Source: Eisenbergiella tayi (GTDB lineage Bacteria > Bacillota > Clostridia > Lachnospirales > Lachnospiraceae). Taken from it: a stretch of DNA of 64,000 nt. Below, piece by piece: positions 8,475 through 17,401 of this stretch (its first letter is position 1; every line of letters starts with the position of its first letter). The notes beneath the pieces are model-generated. The model did no database searches. It saw only the letters and a list, made by a program, of their open reading frames with translations, and was not told where the DNA came from. The DNA lies in NCBI RefSeq assembly GCF_001881565.1, contig NZ_MPDJ01000001.1, forward strand, positions 375,966 to 439,965. Direction: 5' to 3'. Position numbers and translations under genes: made by a program.

Positions 8475-9242
8475 TCAGCCGCGGCCCAGATAGACATCGA
8501 TTACCTTCTGGTTTTTCTGGACGGTATCCATGGTTCCCTCGTCCAGAATCTCACCCTCATGAAATACCGTCACCGTATCGGATACCTCTTTGGCAAACTG
8601 CATATCATGCTCCACCACGATAATGGAGCATTCCTTTTTGATATTCTTTAACATTTCTGCGGTTTTTTCCGTTTCCCTGCGCCCCATGCCGGCCACCGGC
8701 TCATCCAGAAGCATCAGCTTCGGCCTGGATGCCAGAATCATACCGATCTCCAGCCACTGCTTTTCTCCATGAGAAAGGCTTCCGGGATAAGAAAATCGTT
8801 TATCACTCAAACCGATAAAATCCAGGCAGTAATTCATATATTCCCTGCTTTCTTTGGAAAGGCGGCGGAAGGTGGTGGAATAAAGAGAATGCCGTTTCGC
8901 CACGGCAAGCTCCATATTTTCTTCAATGGTAATCCCGGTAAATACACTGGGGGCCTGGAATTTTCTGCCGATTCCCAGATCGGAAATAGCATATTCCTTC
9001 ATTCTGGAAACATCCCGTTCTCCCTTATCGCTGAAAAATAAAATCTTACCTTCCGACACATGGTTCTTTCCGCAGATAGCGTCCAGTATCGTTGTTTTGC
9101 CCGCTCCGTTCGGCCCGATAAAAAAACGGGCTTCGTTTTTTCCCACAGAGGTGGAAACATTTTTAATCGCCTTAAAATCCCCAAAACGGATACTCACATT
9201 CTCAATCTTCAATGCCGGTGCTTCCTGTCTTGCCGCTCCCAT
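8475..9242 (-). CDS. urtD: urea ABC transporter ATP-binding protein UrtD
   Basis: A protein of 255 residues, of the LivG-like ATPase type. Walker A is GPNGAGKTT, the signature SHGEKQWLEIGMILA replaces the usual LSGGQ (normal for LivG/UrtD), and Walker B is LMLLDEPVAGM. The segment IGRKFQAPSVFTGITIEENMELA is characteristic of UrtD. The frame opens at 9269, but AGGAGG lies eight bases before the ATG at 9242, so that start is preferred. The gene lies 38 bp downstream of urtC in the urt operon. Confidence 0.9.
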   Translation of the reverse strand: MGAARQEAPALKIENVSIRFGDFKAIKNVSTSVGKNEARFFIGPNGAGKTTILDAICGKNHVSEGKILFFSDKGERDVSRMKEYAISDLGIGRKFQAPSVFTGITIEENMELAVAKRHSLYSTTFRRLSKESREYMNYCLDFIGLSDKRFSYPGSLSHGEKQWLEIGMILASRPKLMLLDEPVAGMGRRETEKTAEMLKNIKKECSIIVVEHDMQFAKEVSDTVTVFHEGEILDEGTMDTVQKNQKVIDVYLGRG

Positions 9243-9280
9243 TTTTTCTGCCTCCTTTGCCTTTGCCAATCTGCCGTTCG

Positions 9281-10423
9281 TCAGGACAATGCCTGCTCCG
9301 CCGCTGTTTTTTTGTCTTCCCCGGTTTCGGTGTTTTTCTTCCCGGCTGACATCTTATGCCTGATTTTCCCCGGAATTTCCTTCAGGGAAACAAAACCGCC
9401 CGGCAGCCAGAGAATTACCACAACAAACAAGATTCCTATAAAATACGACCACAACTCAGGAAAATTTTCACTGGCCGCCGTTTTTAATCCGTTTACGGCA
9501 AGCGCGCCCAGAATAGGGCCTGCCAGGGTACCCTTCCCGCCGATGGCAACCCAGATAATCATCTCTACAGAAGGGACAATCCCCACCTCCGACGGAGAAA
9601 TGATTCCCACCTGCGTCACATAAAGCGCTCCGCCCAGACCTGCAATAAAGGCTGACAGCGCGTATACAAAAACCTTATAAACGGCCGTATTATAACCCAC
9701 AAAACCGGCCCGGCTCTCCCCGTCACGGATAGCCAGAAATACCTTCCCAATCCGCCTGTTCGTGAGAAAACGGCACAGGGCAAATACCAGGACCAGGCCT
9801 GCCAGGGTGGCATAAAACATCATTATTTTGGTCAGCGGCGCATTGAGGCTTTTGCCGAAAATAGTGCTGAAATTAGTCAGCCCGTTGGAGCCTCCCGTAT
9901 ATGCCTGGCTGCCCACAAGGAGCGTGCCGAAAATCATGGCTAATGCCTGGGAAAGGATAGAAAAATATACCCCTCTTATTTTATGGATAAACGTCAGATA
10001 ACCGATAAGCACTGCCAGCGCCACCGGAACCAGCAGGGCCATGGCGACGGCAAACACCGGATTTTGAAAGGGCTTCCAGAATCCGGGCAGCTCCATCAGG
10101 CCGCTCCAGGACATAAAATCCGGCAGGGCGCCTCCGGAAGCTTCCAGCTTCAGATACATCGCCATACAGTAAGCCCCCAGGCCGAAATAAACGCCATGTC
10201 CCAGACTCAGGATTCCCGTATAGCCCCAAATCATATCCAGTCCCAGCGCCACAATGGCGAAGCACATATATTTACCGAAAAGGCTTACCCGGAACATCGG
10301 CATATAAAAGGGAAGGGTTGCAAGAAAGATAAACAGCAGTACGGCAAGCACCGTAGTTCCCTGTATGCCAGGCTTCCCTTTTCCCTCTGCTAAAGATTTC
10401 GTTTGTCGTTTCAAGTCTTTCAC
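9281..10423 (-). CDS. urtC: urea ABC transporter permease UrtC
   Basis: About 380 residues with eight to ten hydrophobic membrane segments. It is a LivM-type permease forming the urea channel with UrtB. The family block GYTGILSLGHGVYFGLGAYCMAMYL (given here in pieces: GYTGILSLGHG and FGLGAYCMAMY) and the EAA-like AIRDGESRAGFVGYNT match UrtC. The C-terminus is charged and cytoplasmic. The start is uncertain: GTG at 10423 has a ribosome site only two bases away, while TTG at 10414 has AAAGGCGG eight bases upstream. It lies 7 bp from urtB. Confidence 0.9.
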   Translation of the reverse strand: MKDLKRQTKSLAEGKGKPGIQGTTVLAVLLFIFLATLPFYMPMFRVSLFGKYMCFAIVALGLDMIWGYTGILSLGHGVYFGLGAYCMAMYLKLEASGGALPDFMSWSGLMELPGFWKPFQNPVFAVAMALLVPVALAVLIGYLTFIHKIRGVYFSILSQALAMIFGTLLVGSQAYTGGSNGLTNFSTIFGKSLNAPLTKIMMFYATLAGLVLVFALCRFLTNRRIGKVFLAIRDGESRAGFVGYNTAVYKVFVYALSAFIAGLGGALYVTQVGIISPSEVGIVPSVEMIIWVAIGGKGTLAGPILGALAVNGLKTAASENFPELWSYFIGILFVVVILWLPGGFVSLKEIPGKIRHKMSAGKKNTETGEDKKTAAEQALS

Positions 10424-10430
10424 CGCCTTT

Positions 10431-11339
10431 CTACTCTTCCAGCGCTCTGCTGCTTATGGCAAAAATGCCCTTGGGCCTAAACTGCAGCAGGATAATGACG
10501 CACAGGAAAATAAGCACCTTTCCGATAGACGCATTGGTCAGGAATTCAAATGCTGTTCCCCCCACGCCGATAAAGCCTGCGCCGAAAACGGATCCGACAA
10601 TGCTTCCTGCGCCGCCTACCACCACCGTCATAAAGGTATCCACGATGTAATTGGTGCCGAGGGTGGGGCCAATCGCTCCAATCCATGTCAGCGCACAGCC
10701 GGCAAGGCCTGCCAGGCCGGAGCCGATGGCAAAAGTCATGGAATCGATTCTTCTGGTATTAACCCCCAGGCTTGCGGCCATATCCCGGTTCTGCATAACT
10801 GCCCGGATATTCCTTCCCTGCCTTGTTTTATACATCAGCAGATAAACTCCGACGAGGCAGACAACGGCAATCACCAGAATGAACAGCCTCTTATAGGGCA
10901 GGGAAAGCATCCCTGTTATCCGCAGGCTTTTTTCCAGGAATGACGGCGCCTTCACCCCCACGTTGGGAGAGCCGAAAATGCTTCTGGCCGCCTGCTGCAG
11001 TATCAGGCTGATCCCCCAGGTAACAAGAAGGCTGTCTACCGTTCTTCCGTATAACCTGCATATAACCAGCCTTTCCAGCACATATCCCAGCACAGCCGCT
11101 GTCAGAAATGACAGTATAATCGCCGCCGGGCAGTACCAGTCCAGCATTCCGGCGGGCAGGGCAGCCTGAAACAGATTCTGCATCACATATGCCGTATAAG
11201 CCCCTGTCATGATAAACTCCCCATGAGCCATATTAATGACTCCCATCAGTCCGAAGGTAATTGCCAGGCCCAGCGCTGCCAGCAAGAGAATCGAACTGAC
11301 ACTGATACCGTTAAACAGCTGCATTAAAAAAACTTCCAT
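10431..11339 (-). CDS. urtB: urea ABC transporter permease UrtB
   Basis: A LivH-type permease of 302 residues with about eight membrane spans. Signatures: ALGLAITFGLMGVINMAHGE near the N-terminus, the RGRNIRAVMQNRDMAASLGVN cytoplasmic coupling loop (RNIRAVMQNRDMA), and the VVVGGAGSIVGSVFGA glycine block. The ATG follows AAAGGAG by ten bases. It is separated from urtA by 77 bp that contain a strong hairpin, consistent with higher expression of the binding protein than of the membrane parts. Confidence 0.92.
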   Translation of the reverse strand: MEVFLMQLFNGISVSSILLLAALGLAITFGLMGVINMAHGEFIMTGAYTAYVMQNLFQAALPAGMLDWYCPAAIILSFLTAAVLGYVLERLVICRLYGRTVDSLLVTWGISLILQQAARSIFGSPNVGVKAPSFLEKSLRITGMLSLPYKRLFILVIAVVCLVGVYLLMYKTRQGRNIRAVMQNRDMAASLGVNTRRIDSMTFAIGSGLAGLAGCALTWIGAIGPTLGTNYIVDTFMTVVVGGAGSIVGSVFGAGFIGVGGTAFEFLTNASIGKVLIFLCVIILLQFRPKGIFAISSRALEE

Positions 11340-11373
11340 AGCGCGTCTGCTCCTTTCTGTCTGCCCGAACGCA

Positions 11374-11405
11374 CAAAGAGACCGCTGTATTCAGCGGCCT
11401 CTTTG
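11374..11405 (-). promoter_or_regulatory. intercistronic hairpin urtA-urtB
   Basis: CAAAGAG-x-CCGCTG and CAGCGG-x-CTCTTTG form a 13-pair stem plus one G-T wobble around a four-base loop. No T-run follows on the minus strand. Such hairpins protect the 3' end of upstream binding-protein mRNA. Confidence 0.6.
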
Positions 11406-11416
11406 CCATTGTTCCC

Positions 11417-12733
11417 CTATTGCGCGCCGCTGAGTCCGGCGGCCCATTCATATCCTTTCAGATAAGGATCCGGTTTTACCGGCTCCGGCGTACTCCATAC
11501 CTCATCAATCAATCCGTCCGCGTTTACCATACCGATGCGTACCGGCTTGTAAATATGCTGGTTTTCTCCGTCAATGGTAATCTTTCCTTCCGGCGCATCC
11601 AGGGAAATCCCCGCCGCGGCCTCTTTCACCGCATCCACATCTGTGGTGCCCGCTTTTTCCACGGCAGCCGCCCAGAGATAAACCGCATTGTAACCGGCTT
11701 CTATCGGATCATCCGTCACTCTGTCCGCCCCGTATTCCGCTTTGTATGCTTCCACAAATTTCTTGTTTTCCGGCGTAGCTGTTGTCTGGTAATAATTCCA
11801 TGCCACCAGATGCCCCTCCAGATAAGAGGCCCCGATTCCTTTTACCTCTTCTTCCGCAATGGAAACCGAACAGGTCTGAATCTGCTCCGGCGTCAATCCT
11901 GCATCCTTGAACTGCTTGAAGAAAGCCACATTGGAATCTCCGTTCAGCGTATTAAAGATGAAATCCGGATCCGCTTCCTTTATTTTACTGAGGATGGTTG
12001 TATAATCCGTATGCCCCATCGGCGTGTATTCCTCTCCCACGATCTCCATCCCCAGGGCCTCCGCCTGCTTCTTTACGATGGCGTTCGCCGTTCTGGGAAA
12101 TACATAATCGGAGCCCAGCAGAAAAACCTTTTTCCCGTAATTTTCATTCATATATTCAATGGCAGGGACAATCTGCTGGTTCGGCGCCGCACCTATGTAA
12201 AAAATGTTGGGGGATGATTCCTGTCCTTCATACTGCACCGGATACCAGAGCAGCCCGTTGCTGCTTTCAAATGCCGGAAGCACCGCTTTTCTGCTGGCAG
12301 AAGTCCAGCAGCCGAATACCGTTGCCACCTTATCATTCAGAAGAAGCTTCTCCGCCTTCTCCTTAAAAACCGCATTATCCGAAGCGCCGTCCTCAATGAC
12401 CGGGACAAGCTGCTTTCCAAGGACTCCTCCGTTTTCGTTAATTTCCTTAATCGCGAGAAGCTCCGCATCCCTTACGGAGGTTTCACTGATTGCCATAGTT
12501 CCGCTCAGGGAATGAAGTATTCCTACCTTGATGGAATCCTCGCCCGATACGGCTGCCGTTTCCTGTCCGTCTGCCGCCGAAGCAGAATCCGCTTCCGCCT
12601 GGCTTCCTGCAGTATCGGGCGCCGCCGCTCCTTCCGCCACCTCCGACATGGCGCCGCCGCATGCCGTAAGGGAAAGACACAGGGCCGCCGCCGTAATCCA
12701 TGCTCCGAATGTTCCAATCGCTCTTCTTTTCAT
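11417..12733 (-). CDS. urtA: urea ABC transporter substrate-binding lipoprotein UrtA
   Basis: A protein of 438 residues. A lipoprotein signal ends LCLSLTAC at about residue 25, so the mature protein is lipid-anchored outside the membrane. The body has the amide/urea-binding pattern: [36 protein letters not shown] ([16 protein letters not shown], then INENGGVLG), [37 protein letters not shown] in part, and GHTDYTTIL. The [12 protein letters not shown] block is typical of UrtA/FmdD. The longer frame from 12769 is rejected because AGGAGG sits nine bases before the ATG at 12733. It is the first gene of the urea import operon. Confidence 0.93.
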   Translation of the reverse strand: MKRRAIGTFGAWITAAALCLSLTACGGAMSEVAEGAAAPDTAGSQAEADSASAADGQETAAVSGEDSIKVGILHSLSGTMAISETSVRDAELLAIKEINENGGVLGKQLVPVIEDGASDNAVFKEKAEKLLLNDKVATVFGCWTSASRKAVLPAFESSNGLLWYPVQYEGQESSPNIFYIGAAPNQQIVPAIEYMNENYGKKVFLLGSDYVFPRTANAIVKKQAEALGMEIVGEEYTPMGHTDYTTILSKIKEADPDFIFNTLNGDSNVAFFKQFKDAGLTPEQIQTCSVSIAEEEVKGIGASYLEGHLVAWNYYQTTATPENKKFVEAYKAEYGADRVTDDPIEAGYNAVYLWAAAVEKAGTTDVDAVKEAAAGISLDAPEGKITIDGENQHIYKPVRIGMVNADGLIDEVWSTPEPVKPDPYLKGYEWAAGLSGAQ

Positions 12734-12772
12734 AATCTGTTCCTCCTCAAAGTAAATCATTTTACCCAACGC

Positions 12773-12810
12773 AAAAAAGTGCCCGCATTCCTTCCGGAAT
12801 TACGACCACT
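12773..12810 (-). terminator. terminator or attenuator in the urtA leader
   Basis: On the minus strand AGTG-x-TCGTA and TTCC pair with GGAA and TGCGG-x-CACT to give about 13 pairs, followed by TTTTTT. It lies only 40 bases before the urtA start and 167 bases after the response-regulator stop. An alternative ACGA-N5-TCGT hairpin would use the same TCGT, so an attenuation switch is possible. Simple termination of the upstream gene is the other reading. Confidence 0.6.
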
Positions 12811-12976
12811 TCGTCTTAGGGGACTACTTGTTGTTTAGGACCTGTAAACAGAATACCGGAATAAAAGAGAAAAAGAAACCTGACAAATACGGAAAAAACC
12901 ATGACAGATCCGTTTTTTGTTTCTGTACCAGCCTTCCCCCACTGTCTTTCCTGTGGCTGTGCGCGGCCCCGGGCTG

Positions 12977-13984
12977 TCAGAATTTTTCTTCCGAAGTACT
13001 GTATTTACGAAAATAAGCGGGCGTACACCCGATACAGCTTTTAAAAAGTCTGGTAAAATAATCTGTAGTGCTGTATCCCAAAGCTTCCCCGATTTCATAA
13101 ACCTTATCATTTGTGGTACGAAGAAGCTCCTTTGCCTTCTCCATTTTCAGAAGTGTGGTATACTCCGATATGGTCATTCCCGACCGGCCGCGGAACAGTT
13201 TGGCAATATAATCCTTGCTCAGTTCCAGTTTTTCCGCCAGAATATCCTGCAGGTGATCGGACACCAGGTATTCCTCTATCAGCCTGGCAATGCGGACCGC
13301 CATCAAATCAGGAGAACGCAGTCCATACTGCTTTATTTTCCACTGCAGCTCCTTAAAAATTTCTTCCGCCTCATCTGCAGGCCTTCCGCCGATTATGAAA
13401 TCCTTTTTATCAATGACCTTCAGCCAAGGGGCCTGCTCACACATCTTCTGATAGACTTTTTCCAGCAGTCCCGCCACGTCCCGTCTCATCCGCTCCCCGT
13501 CCTGAGGATACCGCTCTTGCGCCTCCTGGAACAGACTGTCCGCCAGCTGTGCCGGATCCTCCCCTTCCAAAAGCGCATGCCAGTATCTTTCCGGCGCATC
13601 CTCCCTTTCCTGCCCCAGATAATCCTCCGCCAGCCTCAGCGCCTCCGCCACCTTTTCCTCACTGTACGGCTTCTCCAGATATTCCACCGCTCCCAGCCGT
13701 ATCCCCTCCTTGGCATAGGTAAAATCCTGATATGTACTCGCGAGAATAACGATTGCCGGATATCCCTTTTCCCGGATACGGCGCAGCAGATCCAGCCCGT
13801 TCATGACAGGCATGCGGATATCGGTAATTATCAGATCAAAGTCTCCTGCGGACAGCTTTTCCAGCGCTTCTCTGCCGTTGTATGCAAAATCCGCCAGTTC
13901 AAACCCGGCCGTTTTCCATATCCGGTAACGCGCTACCAGAAAGCCAATCGCTTCATCATCATCTACAAACAGTACCCGATACAT
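12977..13984 (-). CDS. response regulator, receiver + AraC-type DNA-binding domain
   Basis: A protein of 335 residues. Residues 1-120 are a receiver domain: acidic DDDE pocket, phospho-aspartate in LIITDIRMPVMNG and the switch threonine/serine in VILASTYQDF. The last 100 residues are two helix-turn-helix motifs of the AraC type (LSKDYIAKLFRGRSGMTISEY and GYSTTDYFTRLFKSCIGCTPAYF, shortened). Its start overlaps the end of the kinase gene upstream, so the two form one unit. Position directly before urtA suggests control of urea uptake and urease. The ATG at 13984 has AGGAAGG eight bases upstream. Confidence 0.85.
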   Translation of the reverse strand: MYRVLFVDDDEAIGFLVARYRIWKTAGFELADFAYNGREALEKLSAGDFDLIITDIRMPVMNGLDLLRRIREKGYPAIVILASTYQDFTYAKEGIRLGAVEYLEKPYSEEKVAEALRLAEDYLGQEREDAPERYWHALLEGEDPAQLADSLFQEAQERYPQDGERMRRDVAGLLEKVYQKMCEQAPWLKVIDKKDFIIGGRPADEAEEIFKELQWKIKQYGLRSPDLMAVRIARLIEEYLVSDHLQDILAEKLELSKDYIAKLFRGRSGMTISEYTTLLKMEKAKELLRTTNDKVYEIGEALGYSTTDYFTRLFKSCIGCTPAYFRKYSTSEEKF

Positions 13985-15782
13985 GGCATTCACCTTCCTT
14001 CTCCCACTGCTCCAGCCACTCTGCCACCGTTTTAAAATGATAGCAGTCCATCTCCCGTTCTATCCGTTCCGTTCTTTCCCTCCCCCAAATTCTTTGACAC
14101 ACAGCCTTATTTTCCCGGAAATACTGCTCCGCACCGAAATCCCCTCTCTCCAGAAGTTCCCTCCAGCTTCGGAAAAAATCTGACCAATCCTCTTCTTCCT
14201 CCGCCGCCTCCTGCTTTTCTCCGGCTGCCTCAGCCGCTTTTACCGGTATGGCAGCCGTAAAACAGCTCCCCTTTCCCGGCTCGCTCACCACCTCCAGCGT
14301 CCCCTTCAGCACTCCCACAAGCTGCCGGCACACCGCAAGCCCCAGGCCGCTTCCTCCGAAACGCCGGCTGACAGACGAATCCGCCTGTTCAAACACATCA
14401 AAAATCCGTTTCTTATCCTCCTCGCGGATACCGATTCCGCTGTCCCTTACCTTAATCAGAAGAAATTGTTCTCCCGCCCGTTCTTCCCATCCCAGGTTTA
14501 CGGTTACTCTTCCTTTTTCCGTAAATTTCAAACCATTGGTAATGAGATTTCCCGCTATCTGCCTGATTTTCATCAAATCCCCCCGCAGGACATCCGGTAC
14601 ATCCGTACCCCTCCCGACGGAAAAATACAATCCCTTTTCTTCCGCCTGCCTGCTGAAGGAATTCCGCAGTTCTCTGATGAAATCCGTCACCTCAAAGGCC
14701 TCCTCCTGTATCTGGCTCTGTCCGGCCGCAAGGCGGGAAGCATCCAAAAGATGATTCACAAGCTGCAGGAGACGGAAGGACGCGTCCTTCATCGCATCCA
14801 GATATTCCCTCTGTTCCTTTCCCTGCACCGTCTGTTCCAACAGAGACTGATACCCCAGAATAGTCTGAAGCGGCGTGCGGATCTCATGGCTTACAACCCC
14901 CAGAAACACATCCTTTGTTTTCAGCGCCCCCTGCATGGAACAATACATGGCTTCGATTTCATTGCCCAGCCGGTATACCTCCCAGGTCCCTGCCGGCCTG
15001 AGCTCCTTCTCTCTTTTTTCCTTCAGGCACAGCTGATATTGAAGTACAGGGGAAATACAGAATCGGTAATATAAAAAAAGTATCAGCCCCGCCAGCAGAA
15101 ACGCAGCCGCCTGCAGTGCCCATTGCCTCACCGTGGTCTGCAGCACGCCGTCCTCTACCTGTCCGAGCTCCTTATCCATTCTTTCCGAGAGCCGTTCCAT
15201 AAACTGATCCGTATACTGCGTTATCACTTCCTTTTCCGCCCTGTAATTATCCCCGAATAAAATGGAGGCGGCTTCCAGCCTCTTTTCTCCGGGACTCATC
15301 TGCTTTTCCACAACATTAAGCACATAGCCGCTGACCTCCTCCGGCAGCTCCGAATCCGGAAAGCCATAAGCATCTGCGGCAAGCTTCATGGAACGTGTTT
15401 CCATATAGATCAGTAAATCCGAATTTTTCTTTGCCGTTTCCAGAAGCCGTGCCTCTTCCCCGGGCAGCTCCAGCGCCTGAAGGCTTTCAATGATCCGGTT
15501 CCGGCGCTGTCCCTGCCGCACCTCATTCCAATAGGCTTCCAGATACTCTTTATCTCCTGAAATGACAAACCTCCCGGCCGACTCCGACAGAAAGTCCACC
15601 GAATCCGATAAATCCTCACACAGCTGTCGGCACAATTCCCTTTTTTCCTGCGTTTGCTGCTGCAGCAGGAAGGCCTGCCGGATATCCCAGCTGCCCTTTC
15701 CCAAAAACAGCATGATCATACCTGCGGCAAAAAGCAGGATGCTGTTCATCATTTTCTGATTCGGTCTCCCTTTGCACAACAT
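13959..15782 (-). CDS. membrane sensor histidine kinase
   Basis: A protein of 607 residues. Membrane segment one is near residues 12-28 and segment two near 222-240, enclosing a helical extracytoplasmic sensor of about 190 residues that resembles CHASE3/four-helix sensors. The kinase core follows: H-box FLGVVSHEIRTPLQTILGY, N-box NLITNGLKFTEKG, G1 DSGIGI, F-box FEQAD and G2 GGSGLGLAV. The C-terminal 90 residues after PVKAAEAAG are acidic and tryptophan-rich, with no receiver aspartate seen. The gene overlaps the AraC-type regulator by 26 bases, which is its probable partner. The ribosome site is GGAGGTGAGACGCA. Confidence 0.88.
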   Translation of the reverse strand: MLCKGRPNQKMMNSILLFAAGMIMLFLGKGSWDIRQAFLLQQQTQEKRELCRQLCEDLSDSVDFLSESAGRFVISGDKEYLEAYWNEVRQGQRRNRIIESLQALELPGEEARLLETAKKNSDLLIYMETRSMKLAADAYGFPDSELPEEVSGYVLNVVEKQMSPGEKRLEAASILFGDNYRAEKEVITQYTDQFMERLSERMDKELGQVEDGVLQTTVRQWALQAAAFLLAGLILFLYYRFCISPVLQYQLCLKEKREKELRPAGTWEVYRLGNEIEAMYCSMQGALKTKDVFLGVVSHEIRTPLQTILGYQSLLEQTVQGKEQREYLDAMKDASFRLLQLVNHLLDASRLAAGQSQIQEEAFEVTDFIRELRNSFSRQAEEKGLYFSVGRGTDVPDVLRGDLMKIRQIAGNLITNGLKFTEKGRVTVNLGWEERAGEQFLLIKVRDSGIGIREEDKKRIFDVFEQADSSVSRRFGGSGLGLAVCRQLVGVLKGTLEVVSEPGKGSCFTAAIPVKAAEAAGEKQEAAEEEEDWSDFFRSWRELLERGDFGAEQYFRENKAVCQRIWGRERTERIEREMDCYHFKTVAEWLEQWEKEGECHVSGTVCR

Positions 15783-15810
15783 TGCGTCTCACCTCCGTCT
15801 GGTGTATAAT
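15782..15810 (+). promoter_or_regulatory. promoter of the receiver-kinase hybrid
   Basis: TTGCGT, a 17-base spacer and a perfect TATAAT read rightward. The -35 overlaps the start codon of the divergent kinase gene, so the two genes share a 70-bp control region. Confidence 0.5.
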
Positions 15811-15852
15811 TTACAATCATTGCAGAGCAAAATAGGCCAGGAGGGTACTGGA

Positions 15853-16929
15853 ATGGAACATTCTTCCGTAATTCTGATCGTTGATGACAATCCTGAATTT
15901 ATCCATATGACCGGTACGCTGCTTACAAGGAACGGCTACGAGGTACGTGTGGCAGACAGCGGACGGCAGGCGCTCAGCCTGCTGGACAGGGAAATCCCCG
16001 ATCTGATCCTGTTGGATATCCGCATGCCGGAAATGGACGGGCTGGCCGTATGCCGGCAGATAAGAGAAAATTCCCGATGTGAGGACACAGCCATCCTTTT
16101 CATCACCGGCGAACAGGATCGCGCCAGCCTGGAAGAGGGCTTCCGTCTGGGCGCACAGGACTATATCCTCAAGCCCTGTCAGCCTTCGGAGCTTCTCGCC
16201 AGAATCCGTACCCATCTTCAGATCATCAATCAGACACGTGAATTAAAAGCGGCCTACCGGGAAATGGATCAATTCTGTCACAGCGTTTCCCATGATTTGA
16301 AATCCCCGATTCAGGTCATGCACCAGCTTCTGGAGCTTCTCTCTGTCATACTGAAGGAATCCGCCAATCCCCTTCCTGAAGATGCCGATGAAGTGATGGA
16401 AAGGCTCTTTCACAAATGCAGCCAGGCCGAAGCCATGATAATGAGGCTTCTGGATTTCTCCCGCATGACACAGCTGCCCTGCCGCCCGGTTCCTGTGGAT
16501 CCGGAAAAAATAATCAGGAACGCCTATAACGATCTCGTACTCCTGGAAGAGGGCAGAATCATTCATCTCACCATAGAAAAACTGCCTTCCGTCTGCGGGG
16601 ATCCGGTCCTTTTATCTCAGCTGTTTACCAACATACTGAGCAATTCCTTGAAATTTACCCGAAACAAGCCGGAAGCCGAGATCCGTGTGACCTCACAGGT
16701 TAAAAAAGGACAGACAGCCATAACCATTACGGATAACGGAGCAGGCTTCGACATGGCCTATGCGGACAGACTTTTTTCCGTCTTTGAAAGACTTCATTCT
16801 TCCTCCGAATTTGAGGGGACCGGAGTCGGCCTTACCATCGTGAAACGGATTATGCTCAGGCACGGAGGCGATGTTTCCATTCAGAGTGTACCGGATGAAG
16901 GGACCTCCCTTACTCTTTATTTTCCGTAA
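15853..16929 (+). CDS. cytoplasmic receiver-histidine kinase hybrid
   Basis: A soluble protein of 358 residues. An N-terminal receiver domain (LIVDDNPEFIHMTG, phospho-acceptor in LILLDIRMPEMDG, K in LKPCQPSELL) is joined through a helix to a kinase domain (H-box CHSVSHDLKSPIQVMHQLL, N-box NILSNSLKFTRN, G1 DNGAGF, F-box FERLHSS, G2 GTGVGLTIVKR). No membrane segments. It may relay phosphate between the neighbouring membrane kinase and other proteins. The ATG at 15853 follows CAGGAGGGTACTGGA. The longer frame from 15772 starts inside the divergent promoter and is rejected. Confidence 0.85.
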   Translation: MEHSSVILIVDDNPEFIHMTGTLLTRNGYEVRVADSGRQALSLLDREIPDLILLDIRMPEMDGLAVCRQIRENSRCEDTAILFITGEQDRASLEEGFRLGAQDYILKPCQPSELLARIRTHLQIINQTRELKAAYREMDQFCHSVSHDLKSPIQVMHQLLELLSVILKESANPLPEDADEVMERLFHKCSQAEAMIMRLLDFSRMTQLPCRPVPVDPEKIIRNAYNDLVLLEEGRIIHLTIEKLPSVCGDPVLLSQLFTNILSNSLKFTRNKPEAEIRVTSQVKKGQTAITITDNGAGFDMAYADRLFSVFERLHSSSEFEGTGVGLTIVKRIMLRHGGDVSIQSVPDEGTSLTLYFP

Positions 16930-16951
16930 AAGCCCCGGATCTGTCAGGAAC

Positions 16952-16998
16952 AAAAAAGACATTCGGCGGAGTCTTCATTCTCCGTTGAATGTCTTTTG
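16952..16998. terminator. bidirectional terminator
   Basis: AAAAGACATTC and GAATGTCTTTT form eleven perfect pairs. They are extended inward by CGGAG/CTCCG plus G-T pairs. It lies between the hybrid kinase (+) and the ABC exporter genes (-), serving both. Confidence 0.8.
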
Positions 16999-17110
16999 CC
17001 TTATTATACATGCTTGATCGGATTAATGCAACCCGCTTATAATCAGGAAAAGCATGAGGCAGCCATATACAGCTGATACCGGCAGGGACTTATCCGCCAG
17101 CCTTCCTAAA

Positions 17111-17401
17111 TTACTTTATCCGTTTATGATGACTGCGATTTGACAGGAAGGAAATAACACCGACCGCTATTGTTCCCAAGGCCCACAGCGTTTTTCCCCA
17201 AAAAAGCCAAACGCCTCCGCCAAGTATCAGGCCGATGCTTACCAGGCCACCAGCCGCCGTCCCTTTTTTATCGATTCCGGTTGATGGTCTGCGTATTTTT
17301 TCCGTTTTAGCCAGAGCAGCGTGTGTTGATCTCCTTAGTTTCTCTGTTGTCTTTTCGGATAATTCCAAAGCGGAACGAGTATATTCTGATAATGGCTTCA
17401 T
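17111..17401 (-). CDS. small membrane protein of the ABC exporter operon
   Basis: A protein of 96 residues with no recognised family. The first 55 residues are hydrophilic and basic (KLRRSTHAALAKTEKIRR). They are followed by two membrane segments (AAGGLVSIGLILGGGVWLFW and TLWALGTIAVGVISFL) and a basic tail ending SHHKRIK. Its ATG directly abuts the stop of the permease gene (TAAATG) and has GGAGG inside that gene, so it is coupled to it. It could be an accessory subunit of the exporter, but that is inferred from position only. Confidence 0.7.
   Translation of the reverse strand: MKPLSEYTRSALELSEKTTEKLRRSTHAALAKTEKIRRPSTGIDKKGTAAGGLVSIGLILGGGVWLFWGKTLWALGTIAVGVISFLSNRSHHKRIK

Noticed and set aside
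12734..12880. Guanidine (ykkC) riboswitch upstream of urtA
   Set aside because: Such riboswitches can precede urea-related transporters, but the conserved core sequence was not seen. Only a terminator-like hairpin is supported.
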